NCBI GenBank assembly: GCA_018669005.1
Contig: JABJAL010000079.1
Coordinates: forward strand, 43,108 to 107,107
Reading direction: 5' to 3'
Origin: Nitrospinaceae bacterium
GTDB taxonomy: Bacteria; UBA8248
DNA: 64,000 bases
Part shown: in pieces, positions 42,292-50,860 of the stretch
Position numbering within the stretch: the stretch's first letter is position 1
How the letters are laid out: the number at the start of each line of letters is the position of its first letter
The notes under the pieces: generated by a model
Told to the model about the DNA's origin: nothing
The model's database searches: none
What the model saw: the letters and a program-made list of their open reading frames with translations, nothing else
Translations under genes and position numbers: made by a program

Positions 42292-42945
42292 TTGCTCGTT
42301 GTTGCTCCGCACCCGGACGATGAAACACTCGGCCCCGGGGGCACCCTTCTTCGCCGCGCAGTGGAGGGCTGGGATCTCCACTGGCTCCTTATAACGAACG
42401 GGCAGCACTCAGGCGGCGAGGCATCAAGCGATAAACGGGGAGGCGAGATCGATGCCGTGGCCGGGGCGTATGGTTTCAAGAGCGTGCGCCGTATGAACAT
42501 GCCAGTGTCGGAGCTGCATCAAGTTCCCGAAACGGACCTCTACGAAGGAATCGCCGGGGCGATTCGCGAAGCCGAGCCCTCGGAGATAATGCTCCCCTTC
42601 AGGAGCGACGCCCATAGCGACCACCTGGCTGTTGCCGCAATTGGCTGGTCTTGCACAAAGTCATTTCGCTTCCCATCGATACGGCGGGTGCTGATGTACG
42701 ACACACCCTCGGAGACCGATTTCTCGCACCCGGGCGACCCGTTCATTCCCAACGTGCTGGTGGACATCACCGGGCAGCTAGACCGCAAGATCGAGATCAT
42801 GGGTTTCTATGAGAGCGAGCTAAAGACCCACCCCTTTCCCCGCTCCGAGCAGGCATTGAGGGCGCGTGCAACGCTTTATGGTGCCATGGCGGGTTGCGAG
42901 GCCGCCGAGGGTTTCATGCTCATGCGGGATATCGACCGCCTCTAA
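42292..42945 (+). CDS. PIG-L (LmbE)-family N-deacetylase
   Basis: A protein of at least 217 residues of the zinc-dependent PIG-L family, which removes N-acetyl groups from GlcNAc-containing substrates. The motif APHPDDE (zinc His, Asp, Asp) lies at its very start and is followed by FRSDAHSDH, the third zinc-site region. The given start is the only standard codon, TTG at 42292, directly before LVVAPHPDDE. The frame is open upstream to the methyltransferase stop without ATG, GTG or TTG. AAAGGAG (42260-42266) is followed 7 bases later by ATC at 42274, so a non-standard start is possible. Confidence 0.88.
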   Translation: MLVVAPHPDDETLGPGGTLLRRAVEGWDLHWLLITNGQHSGGEASSDKRGGEIDAVAGAYGFKSVRRMNMPVSELHQVPETDLYEGIAGAIREAEPSEIMLPFRSDAHSDHLAVAAIGWSCTKSFRFPSIRRVLMYDTPSETDFSHPGDPFIPNVLVDITGQLDRKIEIMGFYESELKTHPFPRSEQALRARATLYGAMAGCEAAEGFMLMRDIDRL

Positions 42946-42948
42946 TCG

Positions 42949-43329
42949 TCATTCGTATTCAGAGATTTCCACCAGGTTTTCGTCCGGATCGCGAATATAG
43001 ACCGACATTATCGGGCCCTTGGCCCCTGATTTCGAAACCGGCCCCATCTCGATTGGAATCCCGGCCTCATTGAGTTGACGCACAACCTCGCTTAGCGGCT
43101 CTCCGCTGATCAGGCAAAAATCTCCCGCACCTGCGACAGGCGATTTGGCATTTGGCTCAAACTCCTTGCCCACCTGATGGAGATTGATCTTCTGGTGGCC
43201 AAATAATAGCGCCCACCTTCTGCCGCCAAATTTCGCCGCCTTCATTCCCAGGACTCGCTCGTAAAACGCGCAGGTGTCCGGAATCGAGCGCACAGTCAAA
43301 ACAAAATGATCGATGATGGTAATCTTCAT
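42949..43329 (-). CDS. VOC-family (glyoxalase-like) protein
   Basis: A 126-residue single VOC module. The N-terminal IDHFVLTVRSIPDTCAFYER carries the first metal His. The Glu in ENLVEISEYE at the C-terminus and the His in KINLHQVG fit the metal-site pattern of lactoylglutathione-lyase-like and ring-cleavage subunits. GGAGG precedes the ATG. It converges with the PIG-L gene, its stop 4 bases from that gene's stop. Substrate unknown. Confidence 0.85.
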   Translation of the reverse strand: MKITIIDHFVLTVRSIPDTCAFYERVLGMKAAKFGGRRWALLFGHQKINLHQVGKEFEPNAKSPVAGAGDFCLISGEPLSEVVRQLNEAGIPIEMGPVSKSGAKGPIMSVYIRDPDENLVEISEYE

Positions 43330-43504
43330 CCGTTAACCCTCCGTCGCGTTAGATTTCAAGTCTATTTTTATCATCTCGGATAATCCCACACAGGTCTATA
43401 AATTGCGCATATTTCATATTTTTTCATAGGGATTGGACAGGGAGGGACGTGAATCAGTACACTCGTTTCAAGATTAGATGCAGGCACACTACGGAGGAAA
43501 ATGG

Positions 43505-44815
43505 ATGCCATCTCCCGCAGAACTCGTGGATTGGGTTACAGACGCCCGGGACCGCACACTCGAACTCGTCGCCGACCTTTCGGACGACCAGCTCATCGGC
43601 CCCAAACTCATTTGCGTAAACCCCCTGCTATGGGAAATCGGCCACATGGCCTGGTTCCAGGGCAAGTGGCTACTCCGAGGCATCAACAATCGAGAGCCCG
43701 TTCTTAAAAACGAGGATGAACTCTACGACTCGATGGAAATCCATCACCATACGAGGTGGGATCTTCCCCTCCCGCCCCGGAAGGACACATACGCCTACAT
43801 GGACAAGGTGGTGGAAAACGTTCTCAAGCGCGTCGAGAGCGGAACGCTAACCGAAGAGGAGGCCTACCATGTTCGCTACGGTGTGCACCACGAAGACATG
43901 CACACCGAGGCGTTCTCCTACACGCGCCAGACACTAGGCTATCCCGTTCCCGAAGGGCTCATCGAGTACACTGACAAAACGCGGACTAAAGAGGACATTG
44001 GAGGCGGCCCCCTTCCCGGCGACGCGAAGATTCCAGGCGGCACCTACATGCTCGGTGCACCGAAGGATGAATCCTTTGCCTTCGACAACGAAAAATGGGC
44101 GCATCCGGTCGAGATCGCACCCTTTGCCATTGCAAAAGCCGCTGTCACCCAAGCCGAATTCGCCGAATTTGTGGATGACAGGGGATACGAAAAAGAAAAC
44201 CTCTGGAGTAAAGAGGGATGGGAGTGGCGCGGCGAGGAGGACTCACAGCACCCTGTTCATTGGCGGCTCGGCGCCGATGGCTGGGAGCGGAGAAACTTTG
44301 ATCAGTGGGTGCCGCTAGAGCCGCATCGACCTGTAATTCACGTGAATTTCTTTGAAGTTGAGGCCTATTGCCGCTGGGCGGGCCGCCGCCTTCCCACCGA
44401 GGCGGAGTGGGAGCTTGCCGCCTCAAGCGAGCCGAACGATTCGGGCACGGGCTTCACCGACCGCAAGAGGCAATACCCCTGGGGGGATGAGCCACCCCGG
44501 CCCGAGCTGGCCAATCTCGACTGGCGTCACATGGGCTGCGTTGACGTAGGCGCTTTTCCAAAGAGCGACAGCGCCTTTGGCTGCCGCCAAATGCTGGGCA
44601 ACGTATGGGAGTGGACGAGTAGCGTATTTGCCCCCTTCCCAGGATTCGTCGTGGACCCCTACAAGGATTATTCGGAGCCTTGGTTCTACTCGCGCCGCGT
44701 TCTTAGAGGTGGTGCCTGGCCAACCCGCTCCCGTTTAACGCGAAATTTGTACCGGAATTATTTCACGCCCGAGCGCAAAGATGTTTGGGCGGGATTCCGC
44801 ACCTGCGCCAGATAA
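43505..44815 (+). CDS. senA: EgtB/SenA-like iron-dependent hercynine-modifying enzyme, probably SenA
   Basis: A 436-residue protein with an N-terminal DinB-like domain and a C-terminal formylglycine-generating-enzyme (SUMF1)-like domain, the architecture of EgtB/SenA. The three iron His are H47 (EIGHMAW), H129 and H133 (HHEDMHTE), the H-x3-H-x-E signature. The C-terminal domain has ARNLYRNYF-type features (RSRLTRNLYRNYF). The start is ATG 43505 after GGAGG (43493-43497); the ATG at 43478 is in frame but has no ribosome-binding site. EgtB oxidatively couples Cys-type thiols to hercynine. SenA does the same with a selenosugar. The adjacent SenB-like gene makes SenA the better call. Confidence 0.82.
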   Translation: MPSPAELVDWVTDARDRTLELVADLSDDQLIGPKLICVNPLLWEIGHMAWFQGKWLLRGINNREPVLKNEDELYDSMEIHHHTRWDLPLPPRKDTYAYMDKVVENVLKRVESGTLTEEEAYHVRYGVHHEDMHTEAFSYTRQTLGYPVPEGLIEYTDKTRTKEDIGGGPLPGDAKIPGGTYMLGAPKDESFAFDNEKWAHPVEIAPFAIAKAAVTQAEFAEFVDDRGYEKENLWSKEGWEWRGEEDSQHPVHWRLGADGWERRNFDQWVPLEPHRPVIHVNFFEVEAYCRWAGRRLPTEAEWELAASSEPNDSGTGFTDRKRQYPWGDEPPRPELANLDWRHMGCVDVGAFPKSDSAFGCRQMLGNVWEWTSSVFAPFPGFVVDPYKDYSEPWFYSRRVLRGGAWPTRSRLTRNLYRNYFTPERKDVWAGFRTCAR

Positions 44816-44833
44816 AAGGCGCCACCTGGACAA

Positions 44834-45787
44834 ATGAAAATATCTTTGATCACACCGGCCCCGCCTCGCTCCCGCAAGGGAAACCGCGTCACTGCGGTTC
44901 GGTGGTCGCGCCACCTCAGGGACCTGGGCCACACCGTCCACATCGATGAGGAATACACTGGCCGCGATTGCGATATTCTCGTTGCCCTTCACGCCAAACG
45001 GAGTTTTGCCTCCGCCAAGCGCTTCAAAGATGCGCACCCAGATCTGCCCTTGATCGTCGCACTCACGGGCACCGACCTTTACAAGGATATCCTCACCGAC
45101 ACTGGCGCCCAACAATCCCTCGAAATGGCGGATCGGCTGATCGTCCTTCAGGCGATGGGCACCAGCGAGCTTCCCAAACGCCACCGGGCGAAAACGCGGG
45201 TTATCGTTCAGTCCATCGAAGCGCCTGCCGGTAATTACAAGCCTCGAAAAAATTCTTTCAATGTATGCGTCATTGGCCACATGAGAGAGGTCAAGGACCC
45301 GTTCCGTGCGGCGGAGGCCTCCCGGTTGCTTGCCCGGTCCTCGAAAATTGAGGTGATGCAAATCGGTGGCGCGCTCAGCAAGGACATGGAAGTTCGAGCA
45401 CTCAAAGAGGCAAAATCAAATCCGCGCTATAGCTGGGTTGGCGAGGTACCCCGCTGGAAGGTGCTCCGGCTGCTCTCAAAAAGCCGTCTTCACGTCCTGA
45501 GCTCCGAGATGGAGGGCGGGGCCAATGCCCTTTGCGAGGCCATTGCCTGCTCGGTGCCCACGCTCGCCTCGCGCATATCGGGCTCCATCGGACTTCTAGG
45601 AGAAGACTATCCGGGCTACTTTGAGTTAAAGGACACCAAAGGTCTCGCATCGATGCTAGAGCGGGCTGAAAACGACCCCGGTTTCTACAAAGAGCTCAAG
45701 ACGTGGACGAGGCGGATTAAGCGCATCGTCTCCCCCGCAAATGAGACCCGTTGCTGGAAGATGCTTGTTAAAGAATTGGCTGTCTGA
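44834..45787 (+). CDS. senB: SenB-like selenosugar synthase (TIGR04348-type glycosyltransferase)
   Basis: A 317-residue GT-B-type glycosyltransferase. It opens MKISLITPAPPRSRKGNRV, followed by TAVRWSRHLRDLGH, and continues DILVALHAKRS, ALTGTDLYKDI, GHMREVKDPFRA and YSWVGEVPRWK. The C-terminal EGGANALCEAIACSVPTLAS and LLGEDYPGYF close it. This full set of blocks matches the SenB/TIGR04348 family, which makes a selenosugar from a UDP-sugar and selenophosphate. It starts 18 bases after the SenA-like gene, so they should be co-transcribed. No SelD/SenC (selenophosphate synthetase) is in the window, so selenophosphate must come from elsewhere. Family recognition is by remembered pattern, not a search. 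Confidence 0.8.
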   Translation: MKISLITPAPPRSRKGNRVTAVRWSRHLRDLGHTVHIDEEYTGRDCDILVALHAKRSFASAKRFKDAHPDLPLIVALTGTDLYKDILTDTGAQQSLEMADRLIVLQAMGTSELPKRHRAKTRVIVQSIEAPAGNYKPRKNSFNVCVIGHMREVKDPFRAAEASRLLARSSKIEVMQIGGALSKDMEVRALKEAKSNPRYSWVGEVPRWKVLRLLSKSRLHVLSSEMEGGANALCEAIACSVPTLASRISGSIGLLGEDYPGYFELKDTKGLASMLERAENDPGFYKELKTWTRRIKRIVSPANETRCWKMLVKELAV

Positions 45788-45794
45788 GGTTTTT

Positions 45795-46763
45795 TTAAGC
45801 AATTTTCAAGAACAACACAGCAAACTTTTTCTCACCATCCGTCCAGACCTTCTCGGTTTGAAAACCCTGCCCAGCCGCAAACTCCGAAAAATCTTTTATG
45901 TCGTACTTATGCGAATTTTCGGTGTGAATGGTTTCGCCTTTCTTAAAGGAAATTGTTTTGCCACCAAGGCGCACGCTCTGCGGGGCTTGGCTAATCAGAT
46001 AGCTCTCAACGCGCCGAACCTCAGAATTGTAGAAAGCCCGGAAATCAAAACTCTCGACATTGAAATCAGCCCCAAGTTCCCGATTCATGCGGACAAGAAG
46101 GTTTTTGTTAAACTCTTCCGTCACGCCGAGACTATCATTGTAGGCAGCCTCGATAGTTTCCACCTCCTTGATGAGATCGATGCCGAGAAGCAACCCGCCT
46201 CCCCCACCACATGTCGCCGCCATATTGCCGAGCAAATCTTCGGCCTCATCGGGTGTGAGGTTGCCAATCGTCGAGCCGGGAAAATAGGCAATGGCTCGCC
46301 GAGCCGGGCGGCTAAATACGGGCAGGCTAAATGGCGCCAAAAAATTAGCGCAAATGGGCACAAATTCAATGTGAGGGAATTCCCGAGCCAGGCCTTCTGT
46401 CGAATTCAAAAGAAATTCCCTTGAAATTTCCACGGGCACACAAGCCACCGGGTCATCGAGGGCCTCAAGCAACATATGGGTCTTGAGAGCAGAGCCGATT
46501 CCGTATTCGACAATGGCGCATTCGGGCCCCATGACCTCTGCCATCTCATTTGCACGCTCGCGCATGATGGCGATTTCGGTTCGCGTCGGATAGTACTCAT
46601 CGAGCTCACAAATCCGCGAAAATATCTCGGAGCCCTGCTCGTCATAAATAAACTTGCAGGGCAACGTTTTCTGAGGCTTCTGGAGTCCTTCGAGCGCTTC
46701 TTCTAAAAAATTATCCGCCGTGGGCTCATAGTCAATTAGCCTGATCTTAAATTCAGGACCCAA
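45795..46763 (-). CDS. egtD: EgtD-like L-histidine N-alpha-methyltransferase
   Basis: A 322-residue SAM-dependent enzyme that trimethylates histidine to hercynine, the betaine used for ergothioneine and selenoneine. It has the DUF2260/EgtD features LPCKFIYDEQGSEIFSRICE, then DEYYPTRTE and the SAM motif VEYGIGSALKT, FPGSTIGNL and GIDLIKE. The C-terminal RVESYLIS and FKKGETIHTENSHKYD segments complete the EgtD pattern. The start is probably TTG 46763, 6 bases after ACAGGAG; the frame opens to another TTG at 46790. It converges with senB, 7 bases between stops, so it is transcribed oppositely but clearly belongs to the same pathway locus. Confidence 0.93.
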   Translation of the reverse strand: MGPEFKIRLIDYEPTADNFLEEALEGLQKPQKTLPCKFIYDEQGSEIFSRICELDEYYPTRTEIAIMRERANEMAEVMGPECAIVEYGIGSALKTHMLLEALDDPVACVPVEISREFLLNSTEGLAREFPHIEFVPICANFLAPFSLPVFSRPARRAIAYFPGSTIGNLTPDEAEDLLGNMAATCGGGGGLLLGIDLIKEVETIEAAYNDSLGVTEEFNKNLLVRMNRELGADFNVESFDFRAFYNSEVRRVESYLISQAPQSVRLGGKTISFKKGETIHTENSHKYDIKDFSEFAAGQGFQTEKVWTDGEKKFAVLFLKIA

Positions 46764-47004
46764 AACAAACTCCTGTAAAAAAACCCGCAATTGCTCGCGG
46801 GCAAGCGAAACATCGGAGAAATAGCGGATTCAACGGCCACCCGATAATATCAAAAAAGCTTAATCGGTCACAGAAAGTTTCAACGAAATTCAAGATATCA
46901 TATTGAGGGGTCAGTACAACCCAAACCCTAGATTTCATTTTCATCAAGAGCGCCCAGCGTCGCAAAGCGCTCATTCATCCAAATAAAATTTCCATTTAAA
47001 CGCT

Positions 47005-48504
47005 TTAGGGCATCGGCTTGAGGCGCAGGCCCTCGGAGACAAGAAACCGCTCGAGAAGATCAAAACCCCCTTGAACCAGCAGGGCGAGCCCCGCCGCTGG
47101 AACCGCACCCTCGAGAATGAGGCCCACGTCGTCCAGGCGTATGCCCGTGAGAATGGGCTGGCCGAACCCGCCTGCGCCAATCAGCGCGCCCAGCGTTGCC
47201 GTCCCCACATTGATGACCGCCGAGGTTTTCACCCCCGCCAAAATAGCCCGGGAAGCGAGGGGCAACTCCACCAACCGCAGCCGCGCCCGCACGGGCAGGC
47301 CGAGCGCCTCGGCCGACTCCCGGAGCCCGACAGGAATATCATGCAGGCCAGCGTAGGTGTTCCTCACGATGGGAAGCAGGCTGTATAAAAACAGCGCCAT
47401 CATCGCCGGCGGCCCCCCGATTCCTAAAAGCGGAATCATGAACACCAAAAGGGCGAGAGATGGAATGGTCTGTATAATACCAACAACACCCAAGATGACT
47501 TGGCCCGCCAATGGGCTCCGCGCGGCCCATATCCCCAGTGGAATCGAGACGAGTATCGCGGCGAGAAGCGAGATGACGACCAGATAGAGGTGATCCCGCG
47601 CGTTTCGCATCAACCGCCGCCAGGGGGAGATCACGCGTGACTTCGACACAACGCCAAAAGCGTCCGCCAGAAATTCAGAAGCCACTCGGCTCTCGGCCAC
47701 CTTGTCGATCTTTGCCCGGGCGTTCATGCGAATCATGGGGCCCTCGCCGATTCGGCCCCCCAGTCTGAGGAAGGAGCGCACGGCCTTGGGCGCTCTTTTT
47801 TTCAGGTCCGCCCGGTAGAGAATCACCGCATCGTAGCGGGGAAAGAAATTCAAATCGTCCCCGAGCGTGAACAGATCGTAATACTTGATGTCGGCATCGG
47901 TTGCATAGAGATCGATCAGATGAATATCCCCGCCCTCGAGCGCCCGGTAGGCGAGGTTGTGGTCCAGCCCGCGGACGGATAGCTGCGGCAGGCGGTAGCG
48001 CGCCTTGAGGCTGGGCCATCCGTCCCCCCTGTCCATAAATTCGTTCGAGAAGCCGAATTTGAGTTCCGGGTGTTTGCGAAGATCCGAGATTGTTCGAATG
48101 CCGAGACGCCCCGCCGTCTCTTTTTTCATGCCCATGGCATAGGTGTTGTTAAAGCCGAGAGGGCGGCTCATCAAAACCCCTCGTTTTTTGAGCGCCGCCC
48201 GAACTTCGGGCTCCGTTTTCAGGTTCTCGCCGGCCAGGATTTCCTGGCTGATGGTGCCGGTGTACTCGGGATAGACATCGATTTCCCCGGAGAGGAGCGC
48301 GCTCCAGAGGATTCGCGTTCCCCCAAGCTCCCGGCGGTGTCGCGAAGCCGCTCCGGAGTCCCGGATAAGGGCGGAGAGCAACTCGCCGAGGACGACGGAT
48401 TCGGTGAAAGTCTTGGAGGCGACGGTCACTTCCTGTCCCACAGCGGGACCAGGCGCGGCAATGAGAAAGAGCACTAGCACGACTAAGCCGCCCAGAGATT
48501 TCAT
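47005..48504 (-). CDS. ABC importer binding protein fused to permease (OpuC/EgtU-like)
   Basis: A 499-residue fusion. Residues 1-23 are a signal peptide (LVVLVLFLIAAPGPAVG). Residues 24 to about 275 are a type II substrate-binding protein of the glycine betaine/choline (OpuC) group (VTVASKTFTESVVLGELL, then VYPEYTGT). Residues about 300-495 are an OpuCB-type permease (LVSIPLGIWAARSPLAG, LLALVFMI-type helices, RLRLVELPLASRAILAGVKTSAVINVGTATLGALIGAGG). Known fusions such as pneumococcal EgtU have permease first and binding domain second; here the order is reversed. Its position next to egtD suggests a betaine-type ligand (hercynine, ergothioneine or selenoneine), but glycine betaine or choline remains possible. 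Confidence 0.88.
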   Translation of the reverse strand: MKSLGGLVVLVLFLIAAPGPAVGQEVTVASKTFTESVVLGELLSALIRDSGAASRHRRELGGTRILWSALLSGEIDVYPEYTGTISQEILAGENLKTEPEVRAALKKRGVLMSRPLGFNNTYAMGMKKETAGRLGIRTISDLRKHPELKFGFSNEFMDRGDGWPSLKARYRLPQLSVRGLDHNLAYRALEGGDIHLIDLYATDADIKYYDLFTLGDDLNFFPRYDAVILYRADLKKRAPKAVRSFLRLGGRIGEGPMIRMNARAKIDKVAESRVASEFLADAFGVVSKSRVISPWRRLMRNARDHLYLVVISLLAAILVSIPLGIWAARSPLAGQVILGVVGIIQTIPSLALLVFMIPLLGIGGPPAMMALFLYSLLPIVRNTYAGLHDIPVGLRESAEALGLPVRARLRLVELPLASRAILAGVKTSAVINVGTATLGALIGAGGFGQPILTGIRLDDVGLILEGAVPAAGLALLVQGGFDLLERFLVSEGLRLKPMP

Positions 48505-49253
48505 ACGCCCTGCCCCCGGATCGCCTCAAGCGGGCTCCGCTGTGCGTTGATGAAACGGGTAACAAATTCATCGGCCGGGCGGCGAACCAAATCCTCAAGC
48601 GTGCCCTGCTGAAGAATCGCTCCCTCTGCCATCAGGTAAATGGTGTCGCCGAAAAAACCGGCCTCGCCGATATCGTGCGTCACCATAACCACGGTTTTCT
48701 TGAGGCTCTCGAAAATGCGCCGCAGATCGTCCTGTAGCTCGTGGCGAATCATCGGGTCGAGAGAGCCAAGCGGCTCGTCCAGAAGCAGGACTTCGGGGTT
48801 GAGCATGAGGGCACGCATCAGGCCGACGCGCTGACGCTGGCCGCCTGAGAGTTGCGCGGGGTACCTGTTAAGGCCTTCTTGGGGAAATTGCGTGAGCGCC
48901 GTCAATTGGTCGAGGCGCTCTTTTATATTTTTTTCGGGCCAGCCAAGATAACGGGCCATGAGCACCACATTGTCCCTGGCCGTTAGATGTGGGAACAGGC
49001 CCCCGTCCTGAATGACATAGCCCATCTTCCGCCTAAGGATGAGACTATTCTCTTGGCCGATGCGCTCGCCATCAAGGAGAACATGGCCCGTGTCCGGTTC
49101 GATGAGGCCCATCATGAGCCTGAGGAGTGTGCTTTTTCCGCAACCACTCTGACCGATCAGGATGCTCGTCTTACCCGGCTCAATTTTAATCGACAAGGGC
49201 CCGGCGGCGCTCACCCCACCATAGGTTTTCGATACGTCTTCGAGTTCAAGCAA
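48501..49253 (-). CDS. ABC importer ATPase (OpuCA/EgtV-like)
   Basis: A 250-residue ATPase of the quaternary-amine uptake group. Walker A is GQSGCGKST, the signature is LSGGQRQR, Walker B is VLLLDEP, and the switch His is in VMVTHDIGEA. A stretch after the core (residues about 215-250) lacks CBS domains, so osmoregulatory gating as in OpuCA is not seen. Its stop overlaps the fused permease start by 4 bases, showing a two-gene operon. It energises the adjacent binding-protein/permease fusion. Confidence 0.93.
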   Translation of the reverse strand: MLELEDVSKTYGGVSAAGPLSIKIEPGKTSILIGQSGCGKSTLLRLMMGLIEPDTGHVLLDGERIGQENSLILRRKMGYVIQDGGLFPHLTARDNVVLMARYLGWPEKNIKERLDQLTALTQFPQEGLNRYPAQLSGGQRQRVGLMRALMLNPEVLLLDEPLGSLDPMIRHELQDDLRRIFESLKKTVVMVTHDIGEAGFFGDTIYLMAEGAILQQGTLEDLVRRPADEFVTRFINAQRSPLEAIRGQGV

Positions 49254-49436
49254 AAGACATCCCCTAGGAAAGTTTCATGTAGCCTACCACAGGAATCTGA
49301 CGAAGAAATTTATCGAAAATACATTATCTAGGATATGGGAAAGGTGCTAGAAGCAGGTGCAACACTAACCCTGGAGAGAAAAGCAGGTTAGTGCGATATC
49401 AGGTTGAAGCTTAAACAAAATAATCGGCGTTCGCCC

Positions 49437-49688
49437 TCAAGCGGCGTGGCCGATAACGGCGAGCTCTTGCATGGAAATATGGCAGGGAAAGTAAACAACC
49501 TCTCCGCCGGGGTCTTCAACAACCACCGTGCACGATCCAGATTCCTTGAGCATCCGGAGAAAGGAATCGATCTCCCATGCCTCTCGGGTGCGAACACTGA
49601 TACTCCAAACTAGCCGTTCGGAAAGGCTTGCAATTGCTTCTTCCACTTTCCAAGTGATGCTCGGATGCTCTTCAGTGAAGTAATCCAC
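49437..49688 (-). CDS. small protein of unknown function
   Basis: An 83-residue protein with GTG start 49688, 7 bases after AGGAGG. No membrane segment. It has a mixed alpha/beta pattern: an early acidic part (MDYFTEEHPSITWKVE), a middle helix and a SCTVVVEDPGG strand, then YFPCHISMQELAV. No family recognised. It sits alone between the ABC ATPase and znuA, with about 180 bases on each side that hold nothing else noticeable. The coding call rests on the strong ribosome-binding site and plausible composition. Confidence 0.55.
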   Translation of the reverse strand: MDYFTEEHPSITWKVEEAIASLSERLVWSISVRTREAWEIDSFLRMLKESGSCTVVVEDPGGEVVYFPCHISMQELAVIGHAA

Positions 49689-49866
49689 AACAAACCTCCT
49701 AAAACATTCAAAATTAATGCTTCATTCTAAAACCCGGGAGAGTGGCACTCCCCGTATGCATTCCTTCTTAATTCTTCATTCATTCTTATCGACCAATCTC
49801 CATATATCCTTAGAGAAAATCTCGGGTTTTCTCATTTCCACCCCTTTTGGCACCGTGCCGTATCAA

Positions 49867-50799
49867 CTACCTGGGTGTGAGGCACTCCACCAGAGAAGAA
49901 GCCAGCCCCCTCATCAAGGAAAAATACATCTCCTCGCCTGCCTTCAAATCCACCCCAAGGGGATCAAGCACGCCTACTCGAGCACCAGAGCCTTCCACCG
50001 CCGTTCTCACAAGCCGGGGGGTGAACTGGGGCTCGGCAAAAACGCACTTTGCCCCAAGGGTGTGGATCTTTCGGCGAATCGCGGCCAGCCGCTTTGCGCC
50101 GGGGCTGCGTCCTGGGGAGAGGGTCAGGGCACCCAGCGGGCGAAGGCCGAACCGCGACTCGAAAACCCGGTAGGCATCGTGAAAAACGATGTAGGGCACA
50201 CCAACTACCGACCCCAGCAAAATGCGAATGCTCGACTCCAAAATTTTAAGCTTTCTCGTTAACTTAGAGGCATTCGTATGATAGAGAGCTGCCCGCGCCT
50301 CATCTGCACGGCTCAACTCTTTCTCGATGACTTTGACCATGCGACGAGCATTTACCGGGTCGAGCCAGATGTGCATGTCCGCCTCCGCATTACTGTGGCC
50401 ATGGCGGTCACCATGGCGGTCGCCGCGGCGGCGATGGCTCTCACTCGCATGTCCTCCGGCGCTTATCTCCTCGACCCTGGAGAGGGCTATCGCTCTCGAT
50501 CCCCCGGAAAGGTTGGCGAGCGGTTTTCGAAGAAACGCCTCAAGCTCAGGACCCACCCAGAAAACCAAACGGGCACGTTGCAGCACTCGCATACCGGAGG
50601 GTTTGAGCGAGTAGGTGTGCGGCGAGGCCCCGCCGCGAAGGATAAGAGCGGGCTCACCGCTCCCCTTCATCACACCTGCGACCAGCGAGTGGATCGGTTT
50701 GATGCTGACGGCGACCCTGGGCGCATCGCCCCCATGTGCCGCAGGCTGCCCAAATACCAAAAAGCTAAAAATCAGAAACAAGGCATAAAATCGAATCAT
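49867..50799 (-). CDS. znuA: zinc ABC transporter substrate-binding protein
   Basis: A 310-residue periplasmic zinc-binding protein. The signal peptide is MIRFYALFLIFSFLVFG to about residue 20. Zinc ligand regions are IKPIHSLVAGV, the SPHTYSLKPS segment, a His/Arg-rich loop typical of ZnuA (SHRRRGDRHGDRHGHS) and MHIWLDP. GVPYIVFHDAYRVFESRFGL carries another ligand His. The start is ATG 50799 after AAAGG; an in-frame TTG at 50829 is less likely. It is divergent from zur-znuC-znuB, with a perfect palindromic Zur-box between. The pair is expected to be repressed by zinc-loaded Zur. Confidence 0.93.
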   Translation of the reverse strand: MIRFYALFLIFSFLVFGQPAAHGGDAPRVAVSIKPIHSLVAGVMKGSGEPALILRGGASPHTYSLKPSGMRVLQRARLVFWVGPELEAFLRKPLANLSGGSRAIALSRVEEISAGGHASESHRRRGDRHGDRHGHSNAEADMHIWLDPVNARRMVKVIEKELSRADEARAALYHTNASKLTRKLKILESSIRILLGSVVGVPYIVFHDAYRVFESRFGLRPLGALTLSPGRSPGAKRLAAIRRKIHTLGAKCVFAEPQFTPRLVRTAVEGSGARVGVLDPLGVDLKAGEEMYFSLMRGLASSLVECLTPR

Positions 50800-50860
50800 T
50801 CTTAAACCTTTAGACCCCTTTATTTTCAATTAGATATAAACGTTGATAAAATTTAGTGTA

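Noticed and set aside
42949..43329. VOC protein as part of the selenoneine locus
   Set aside because: It faces away from senA and has no known role in the pathway; proximity alone is not enough.
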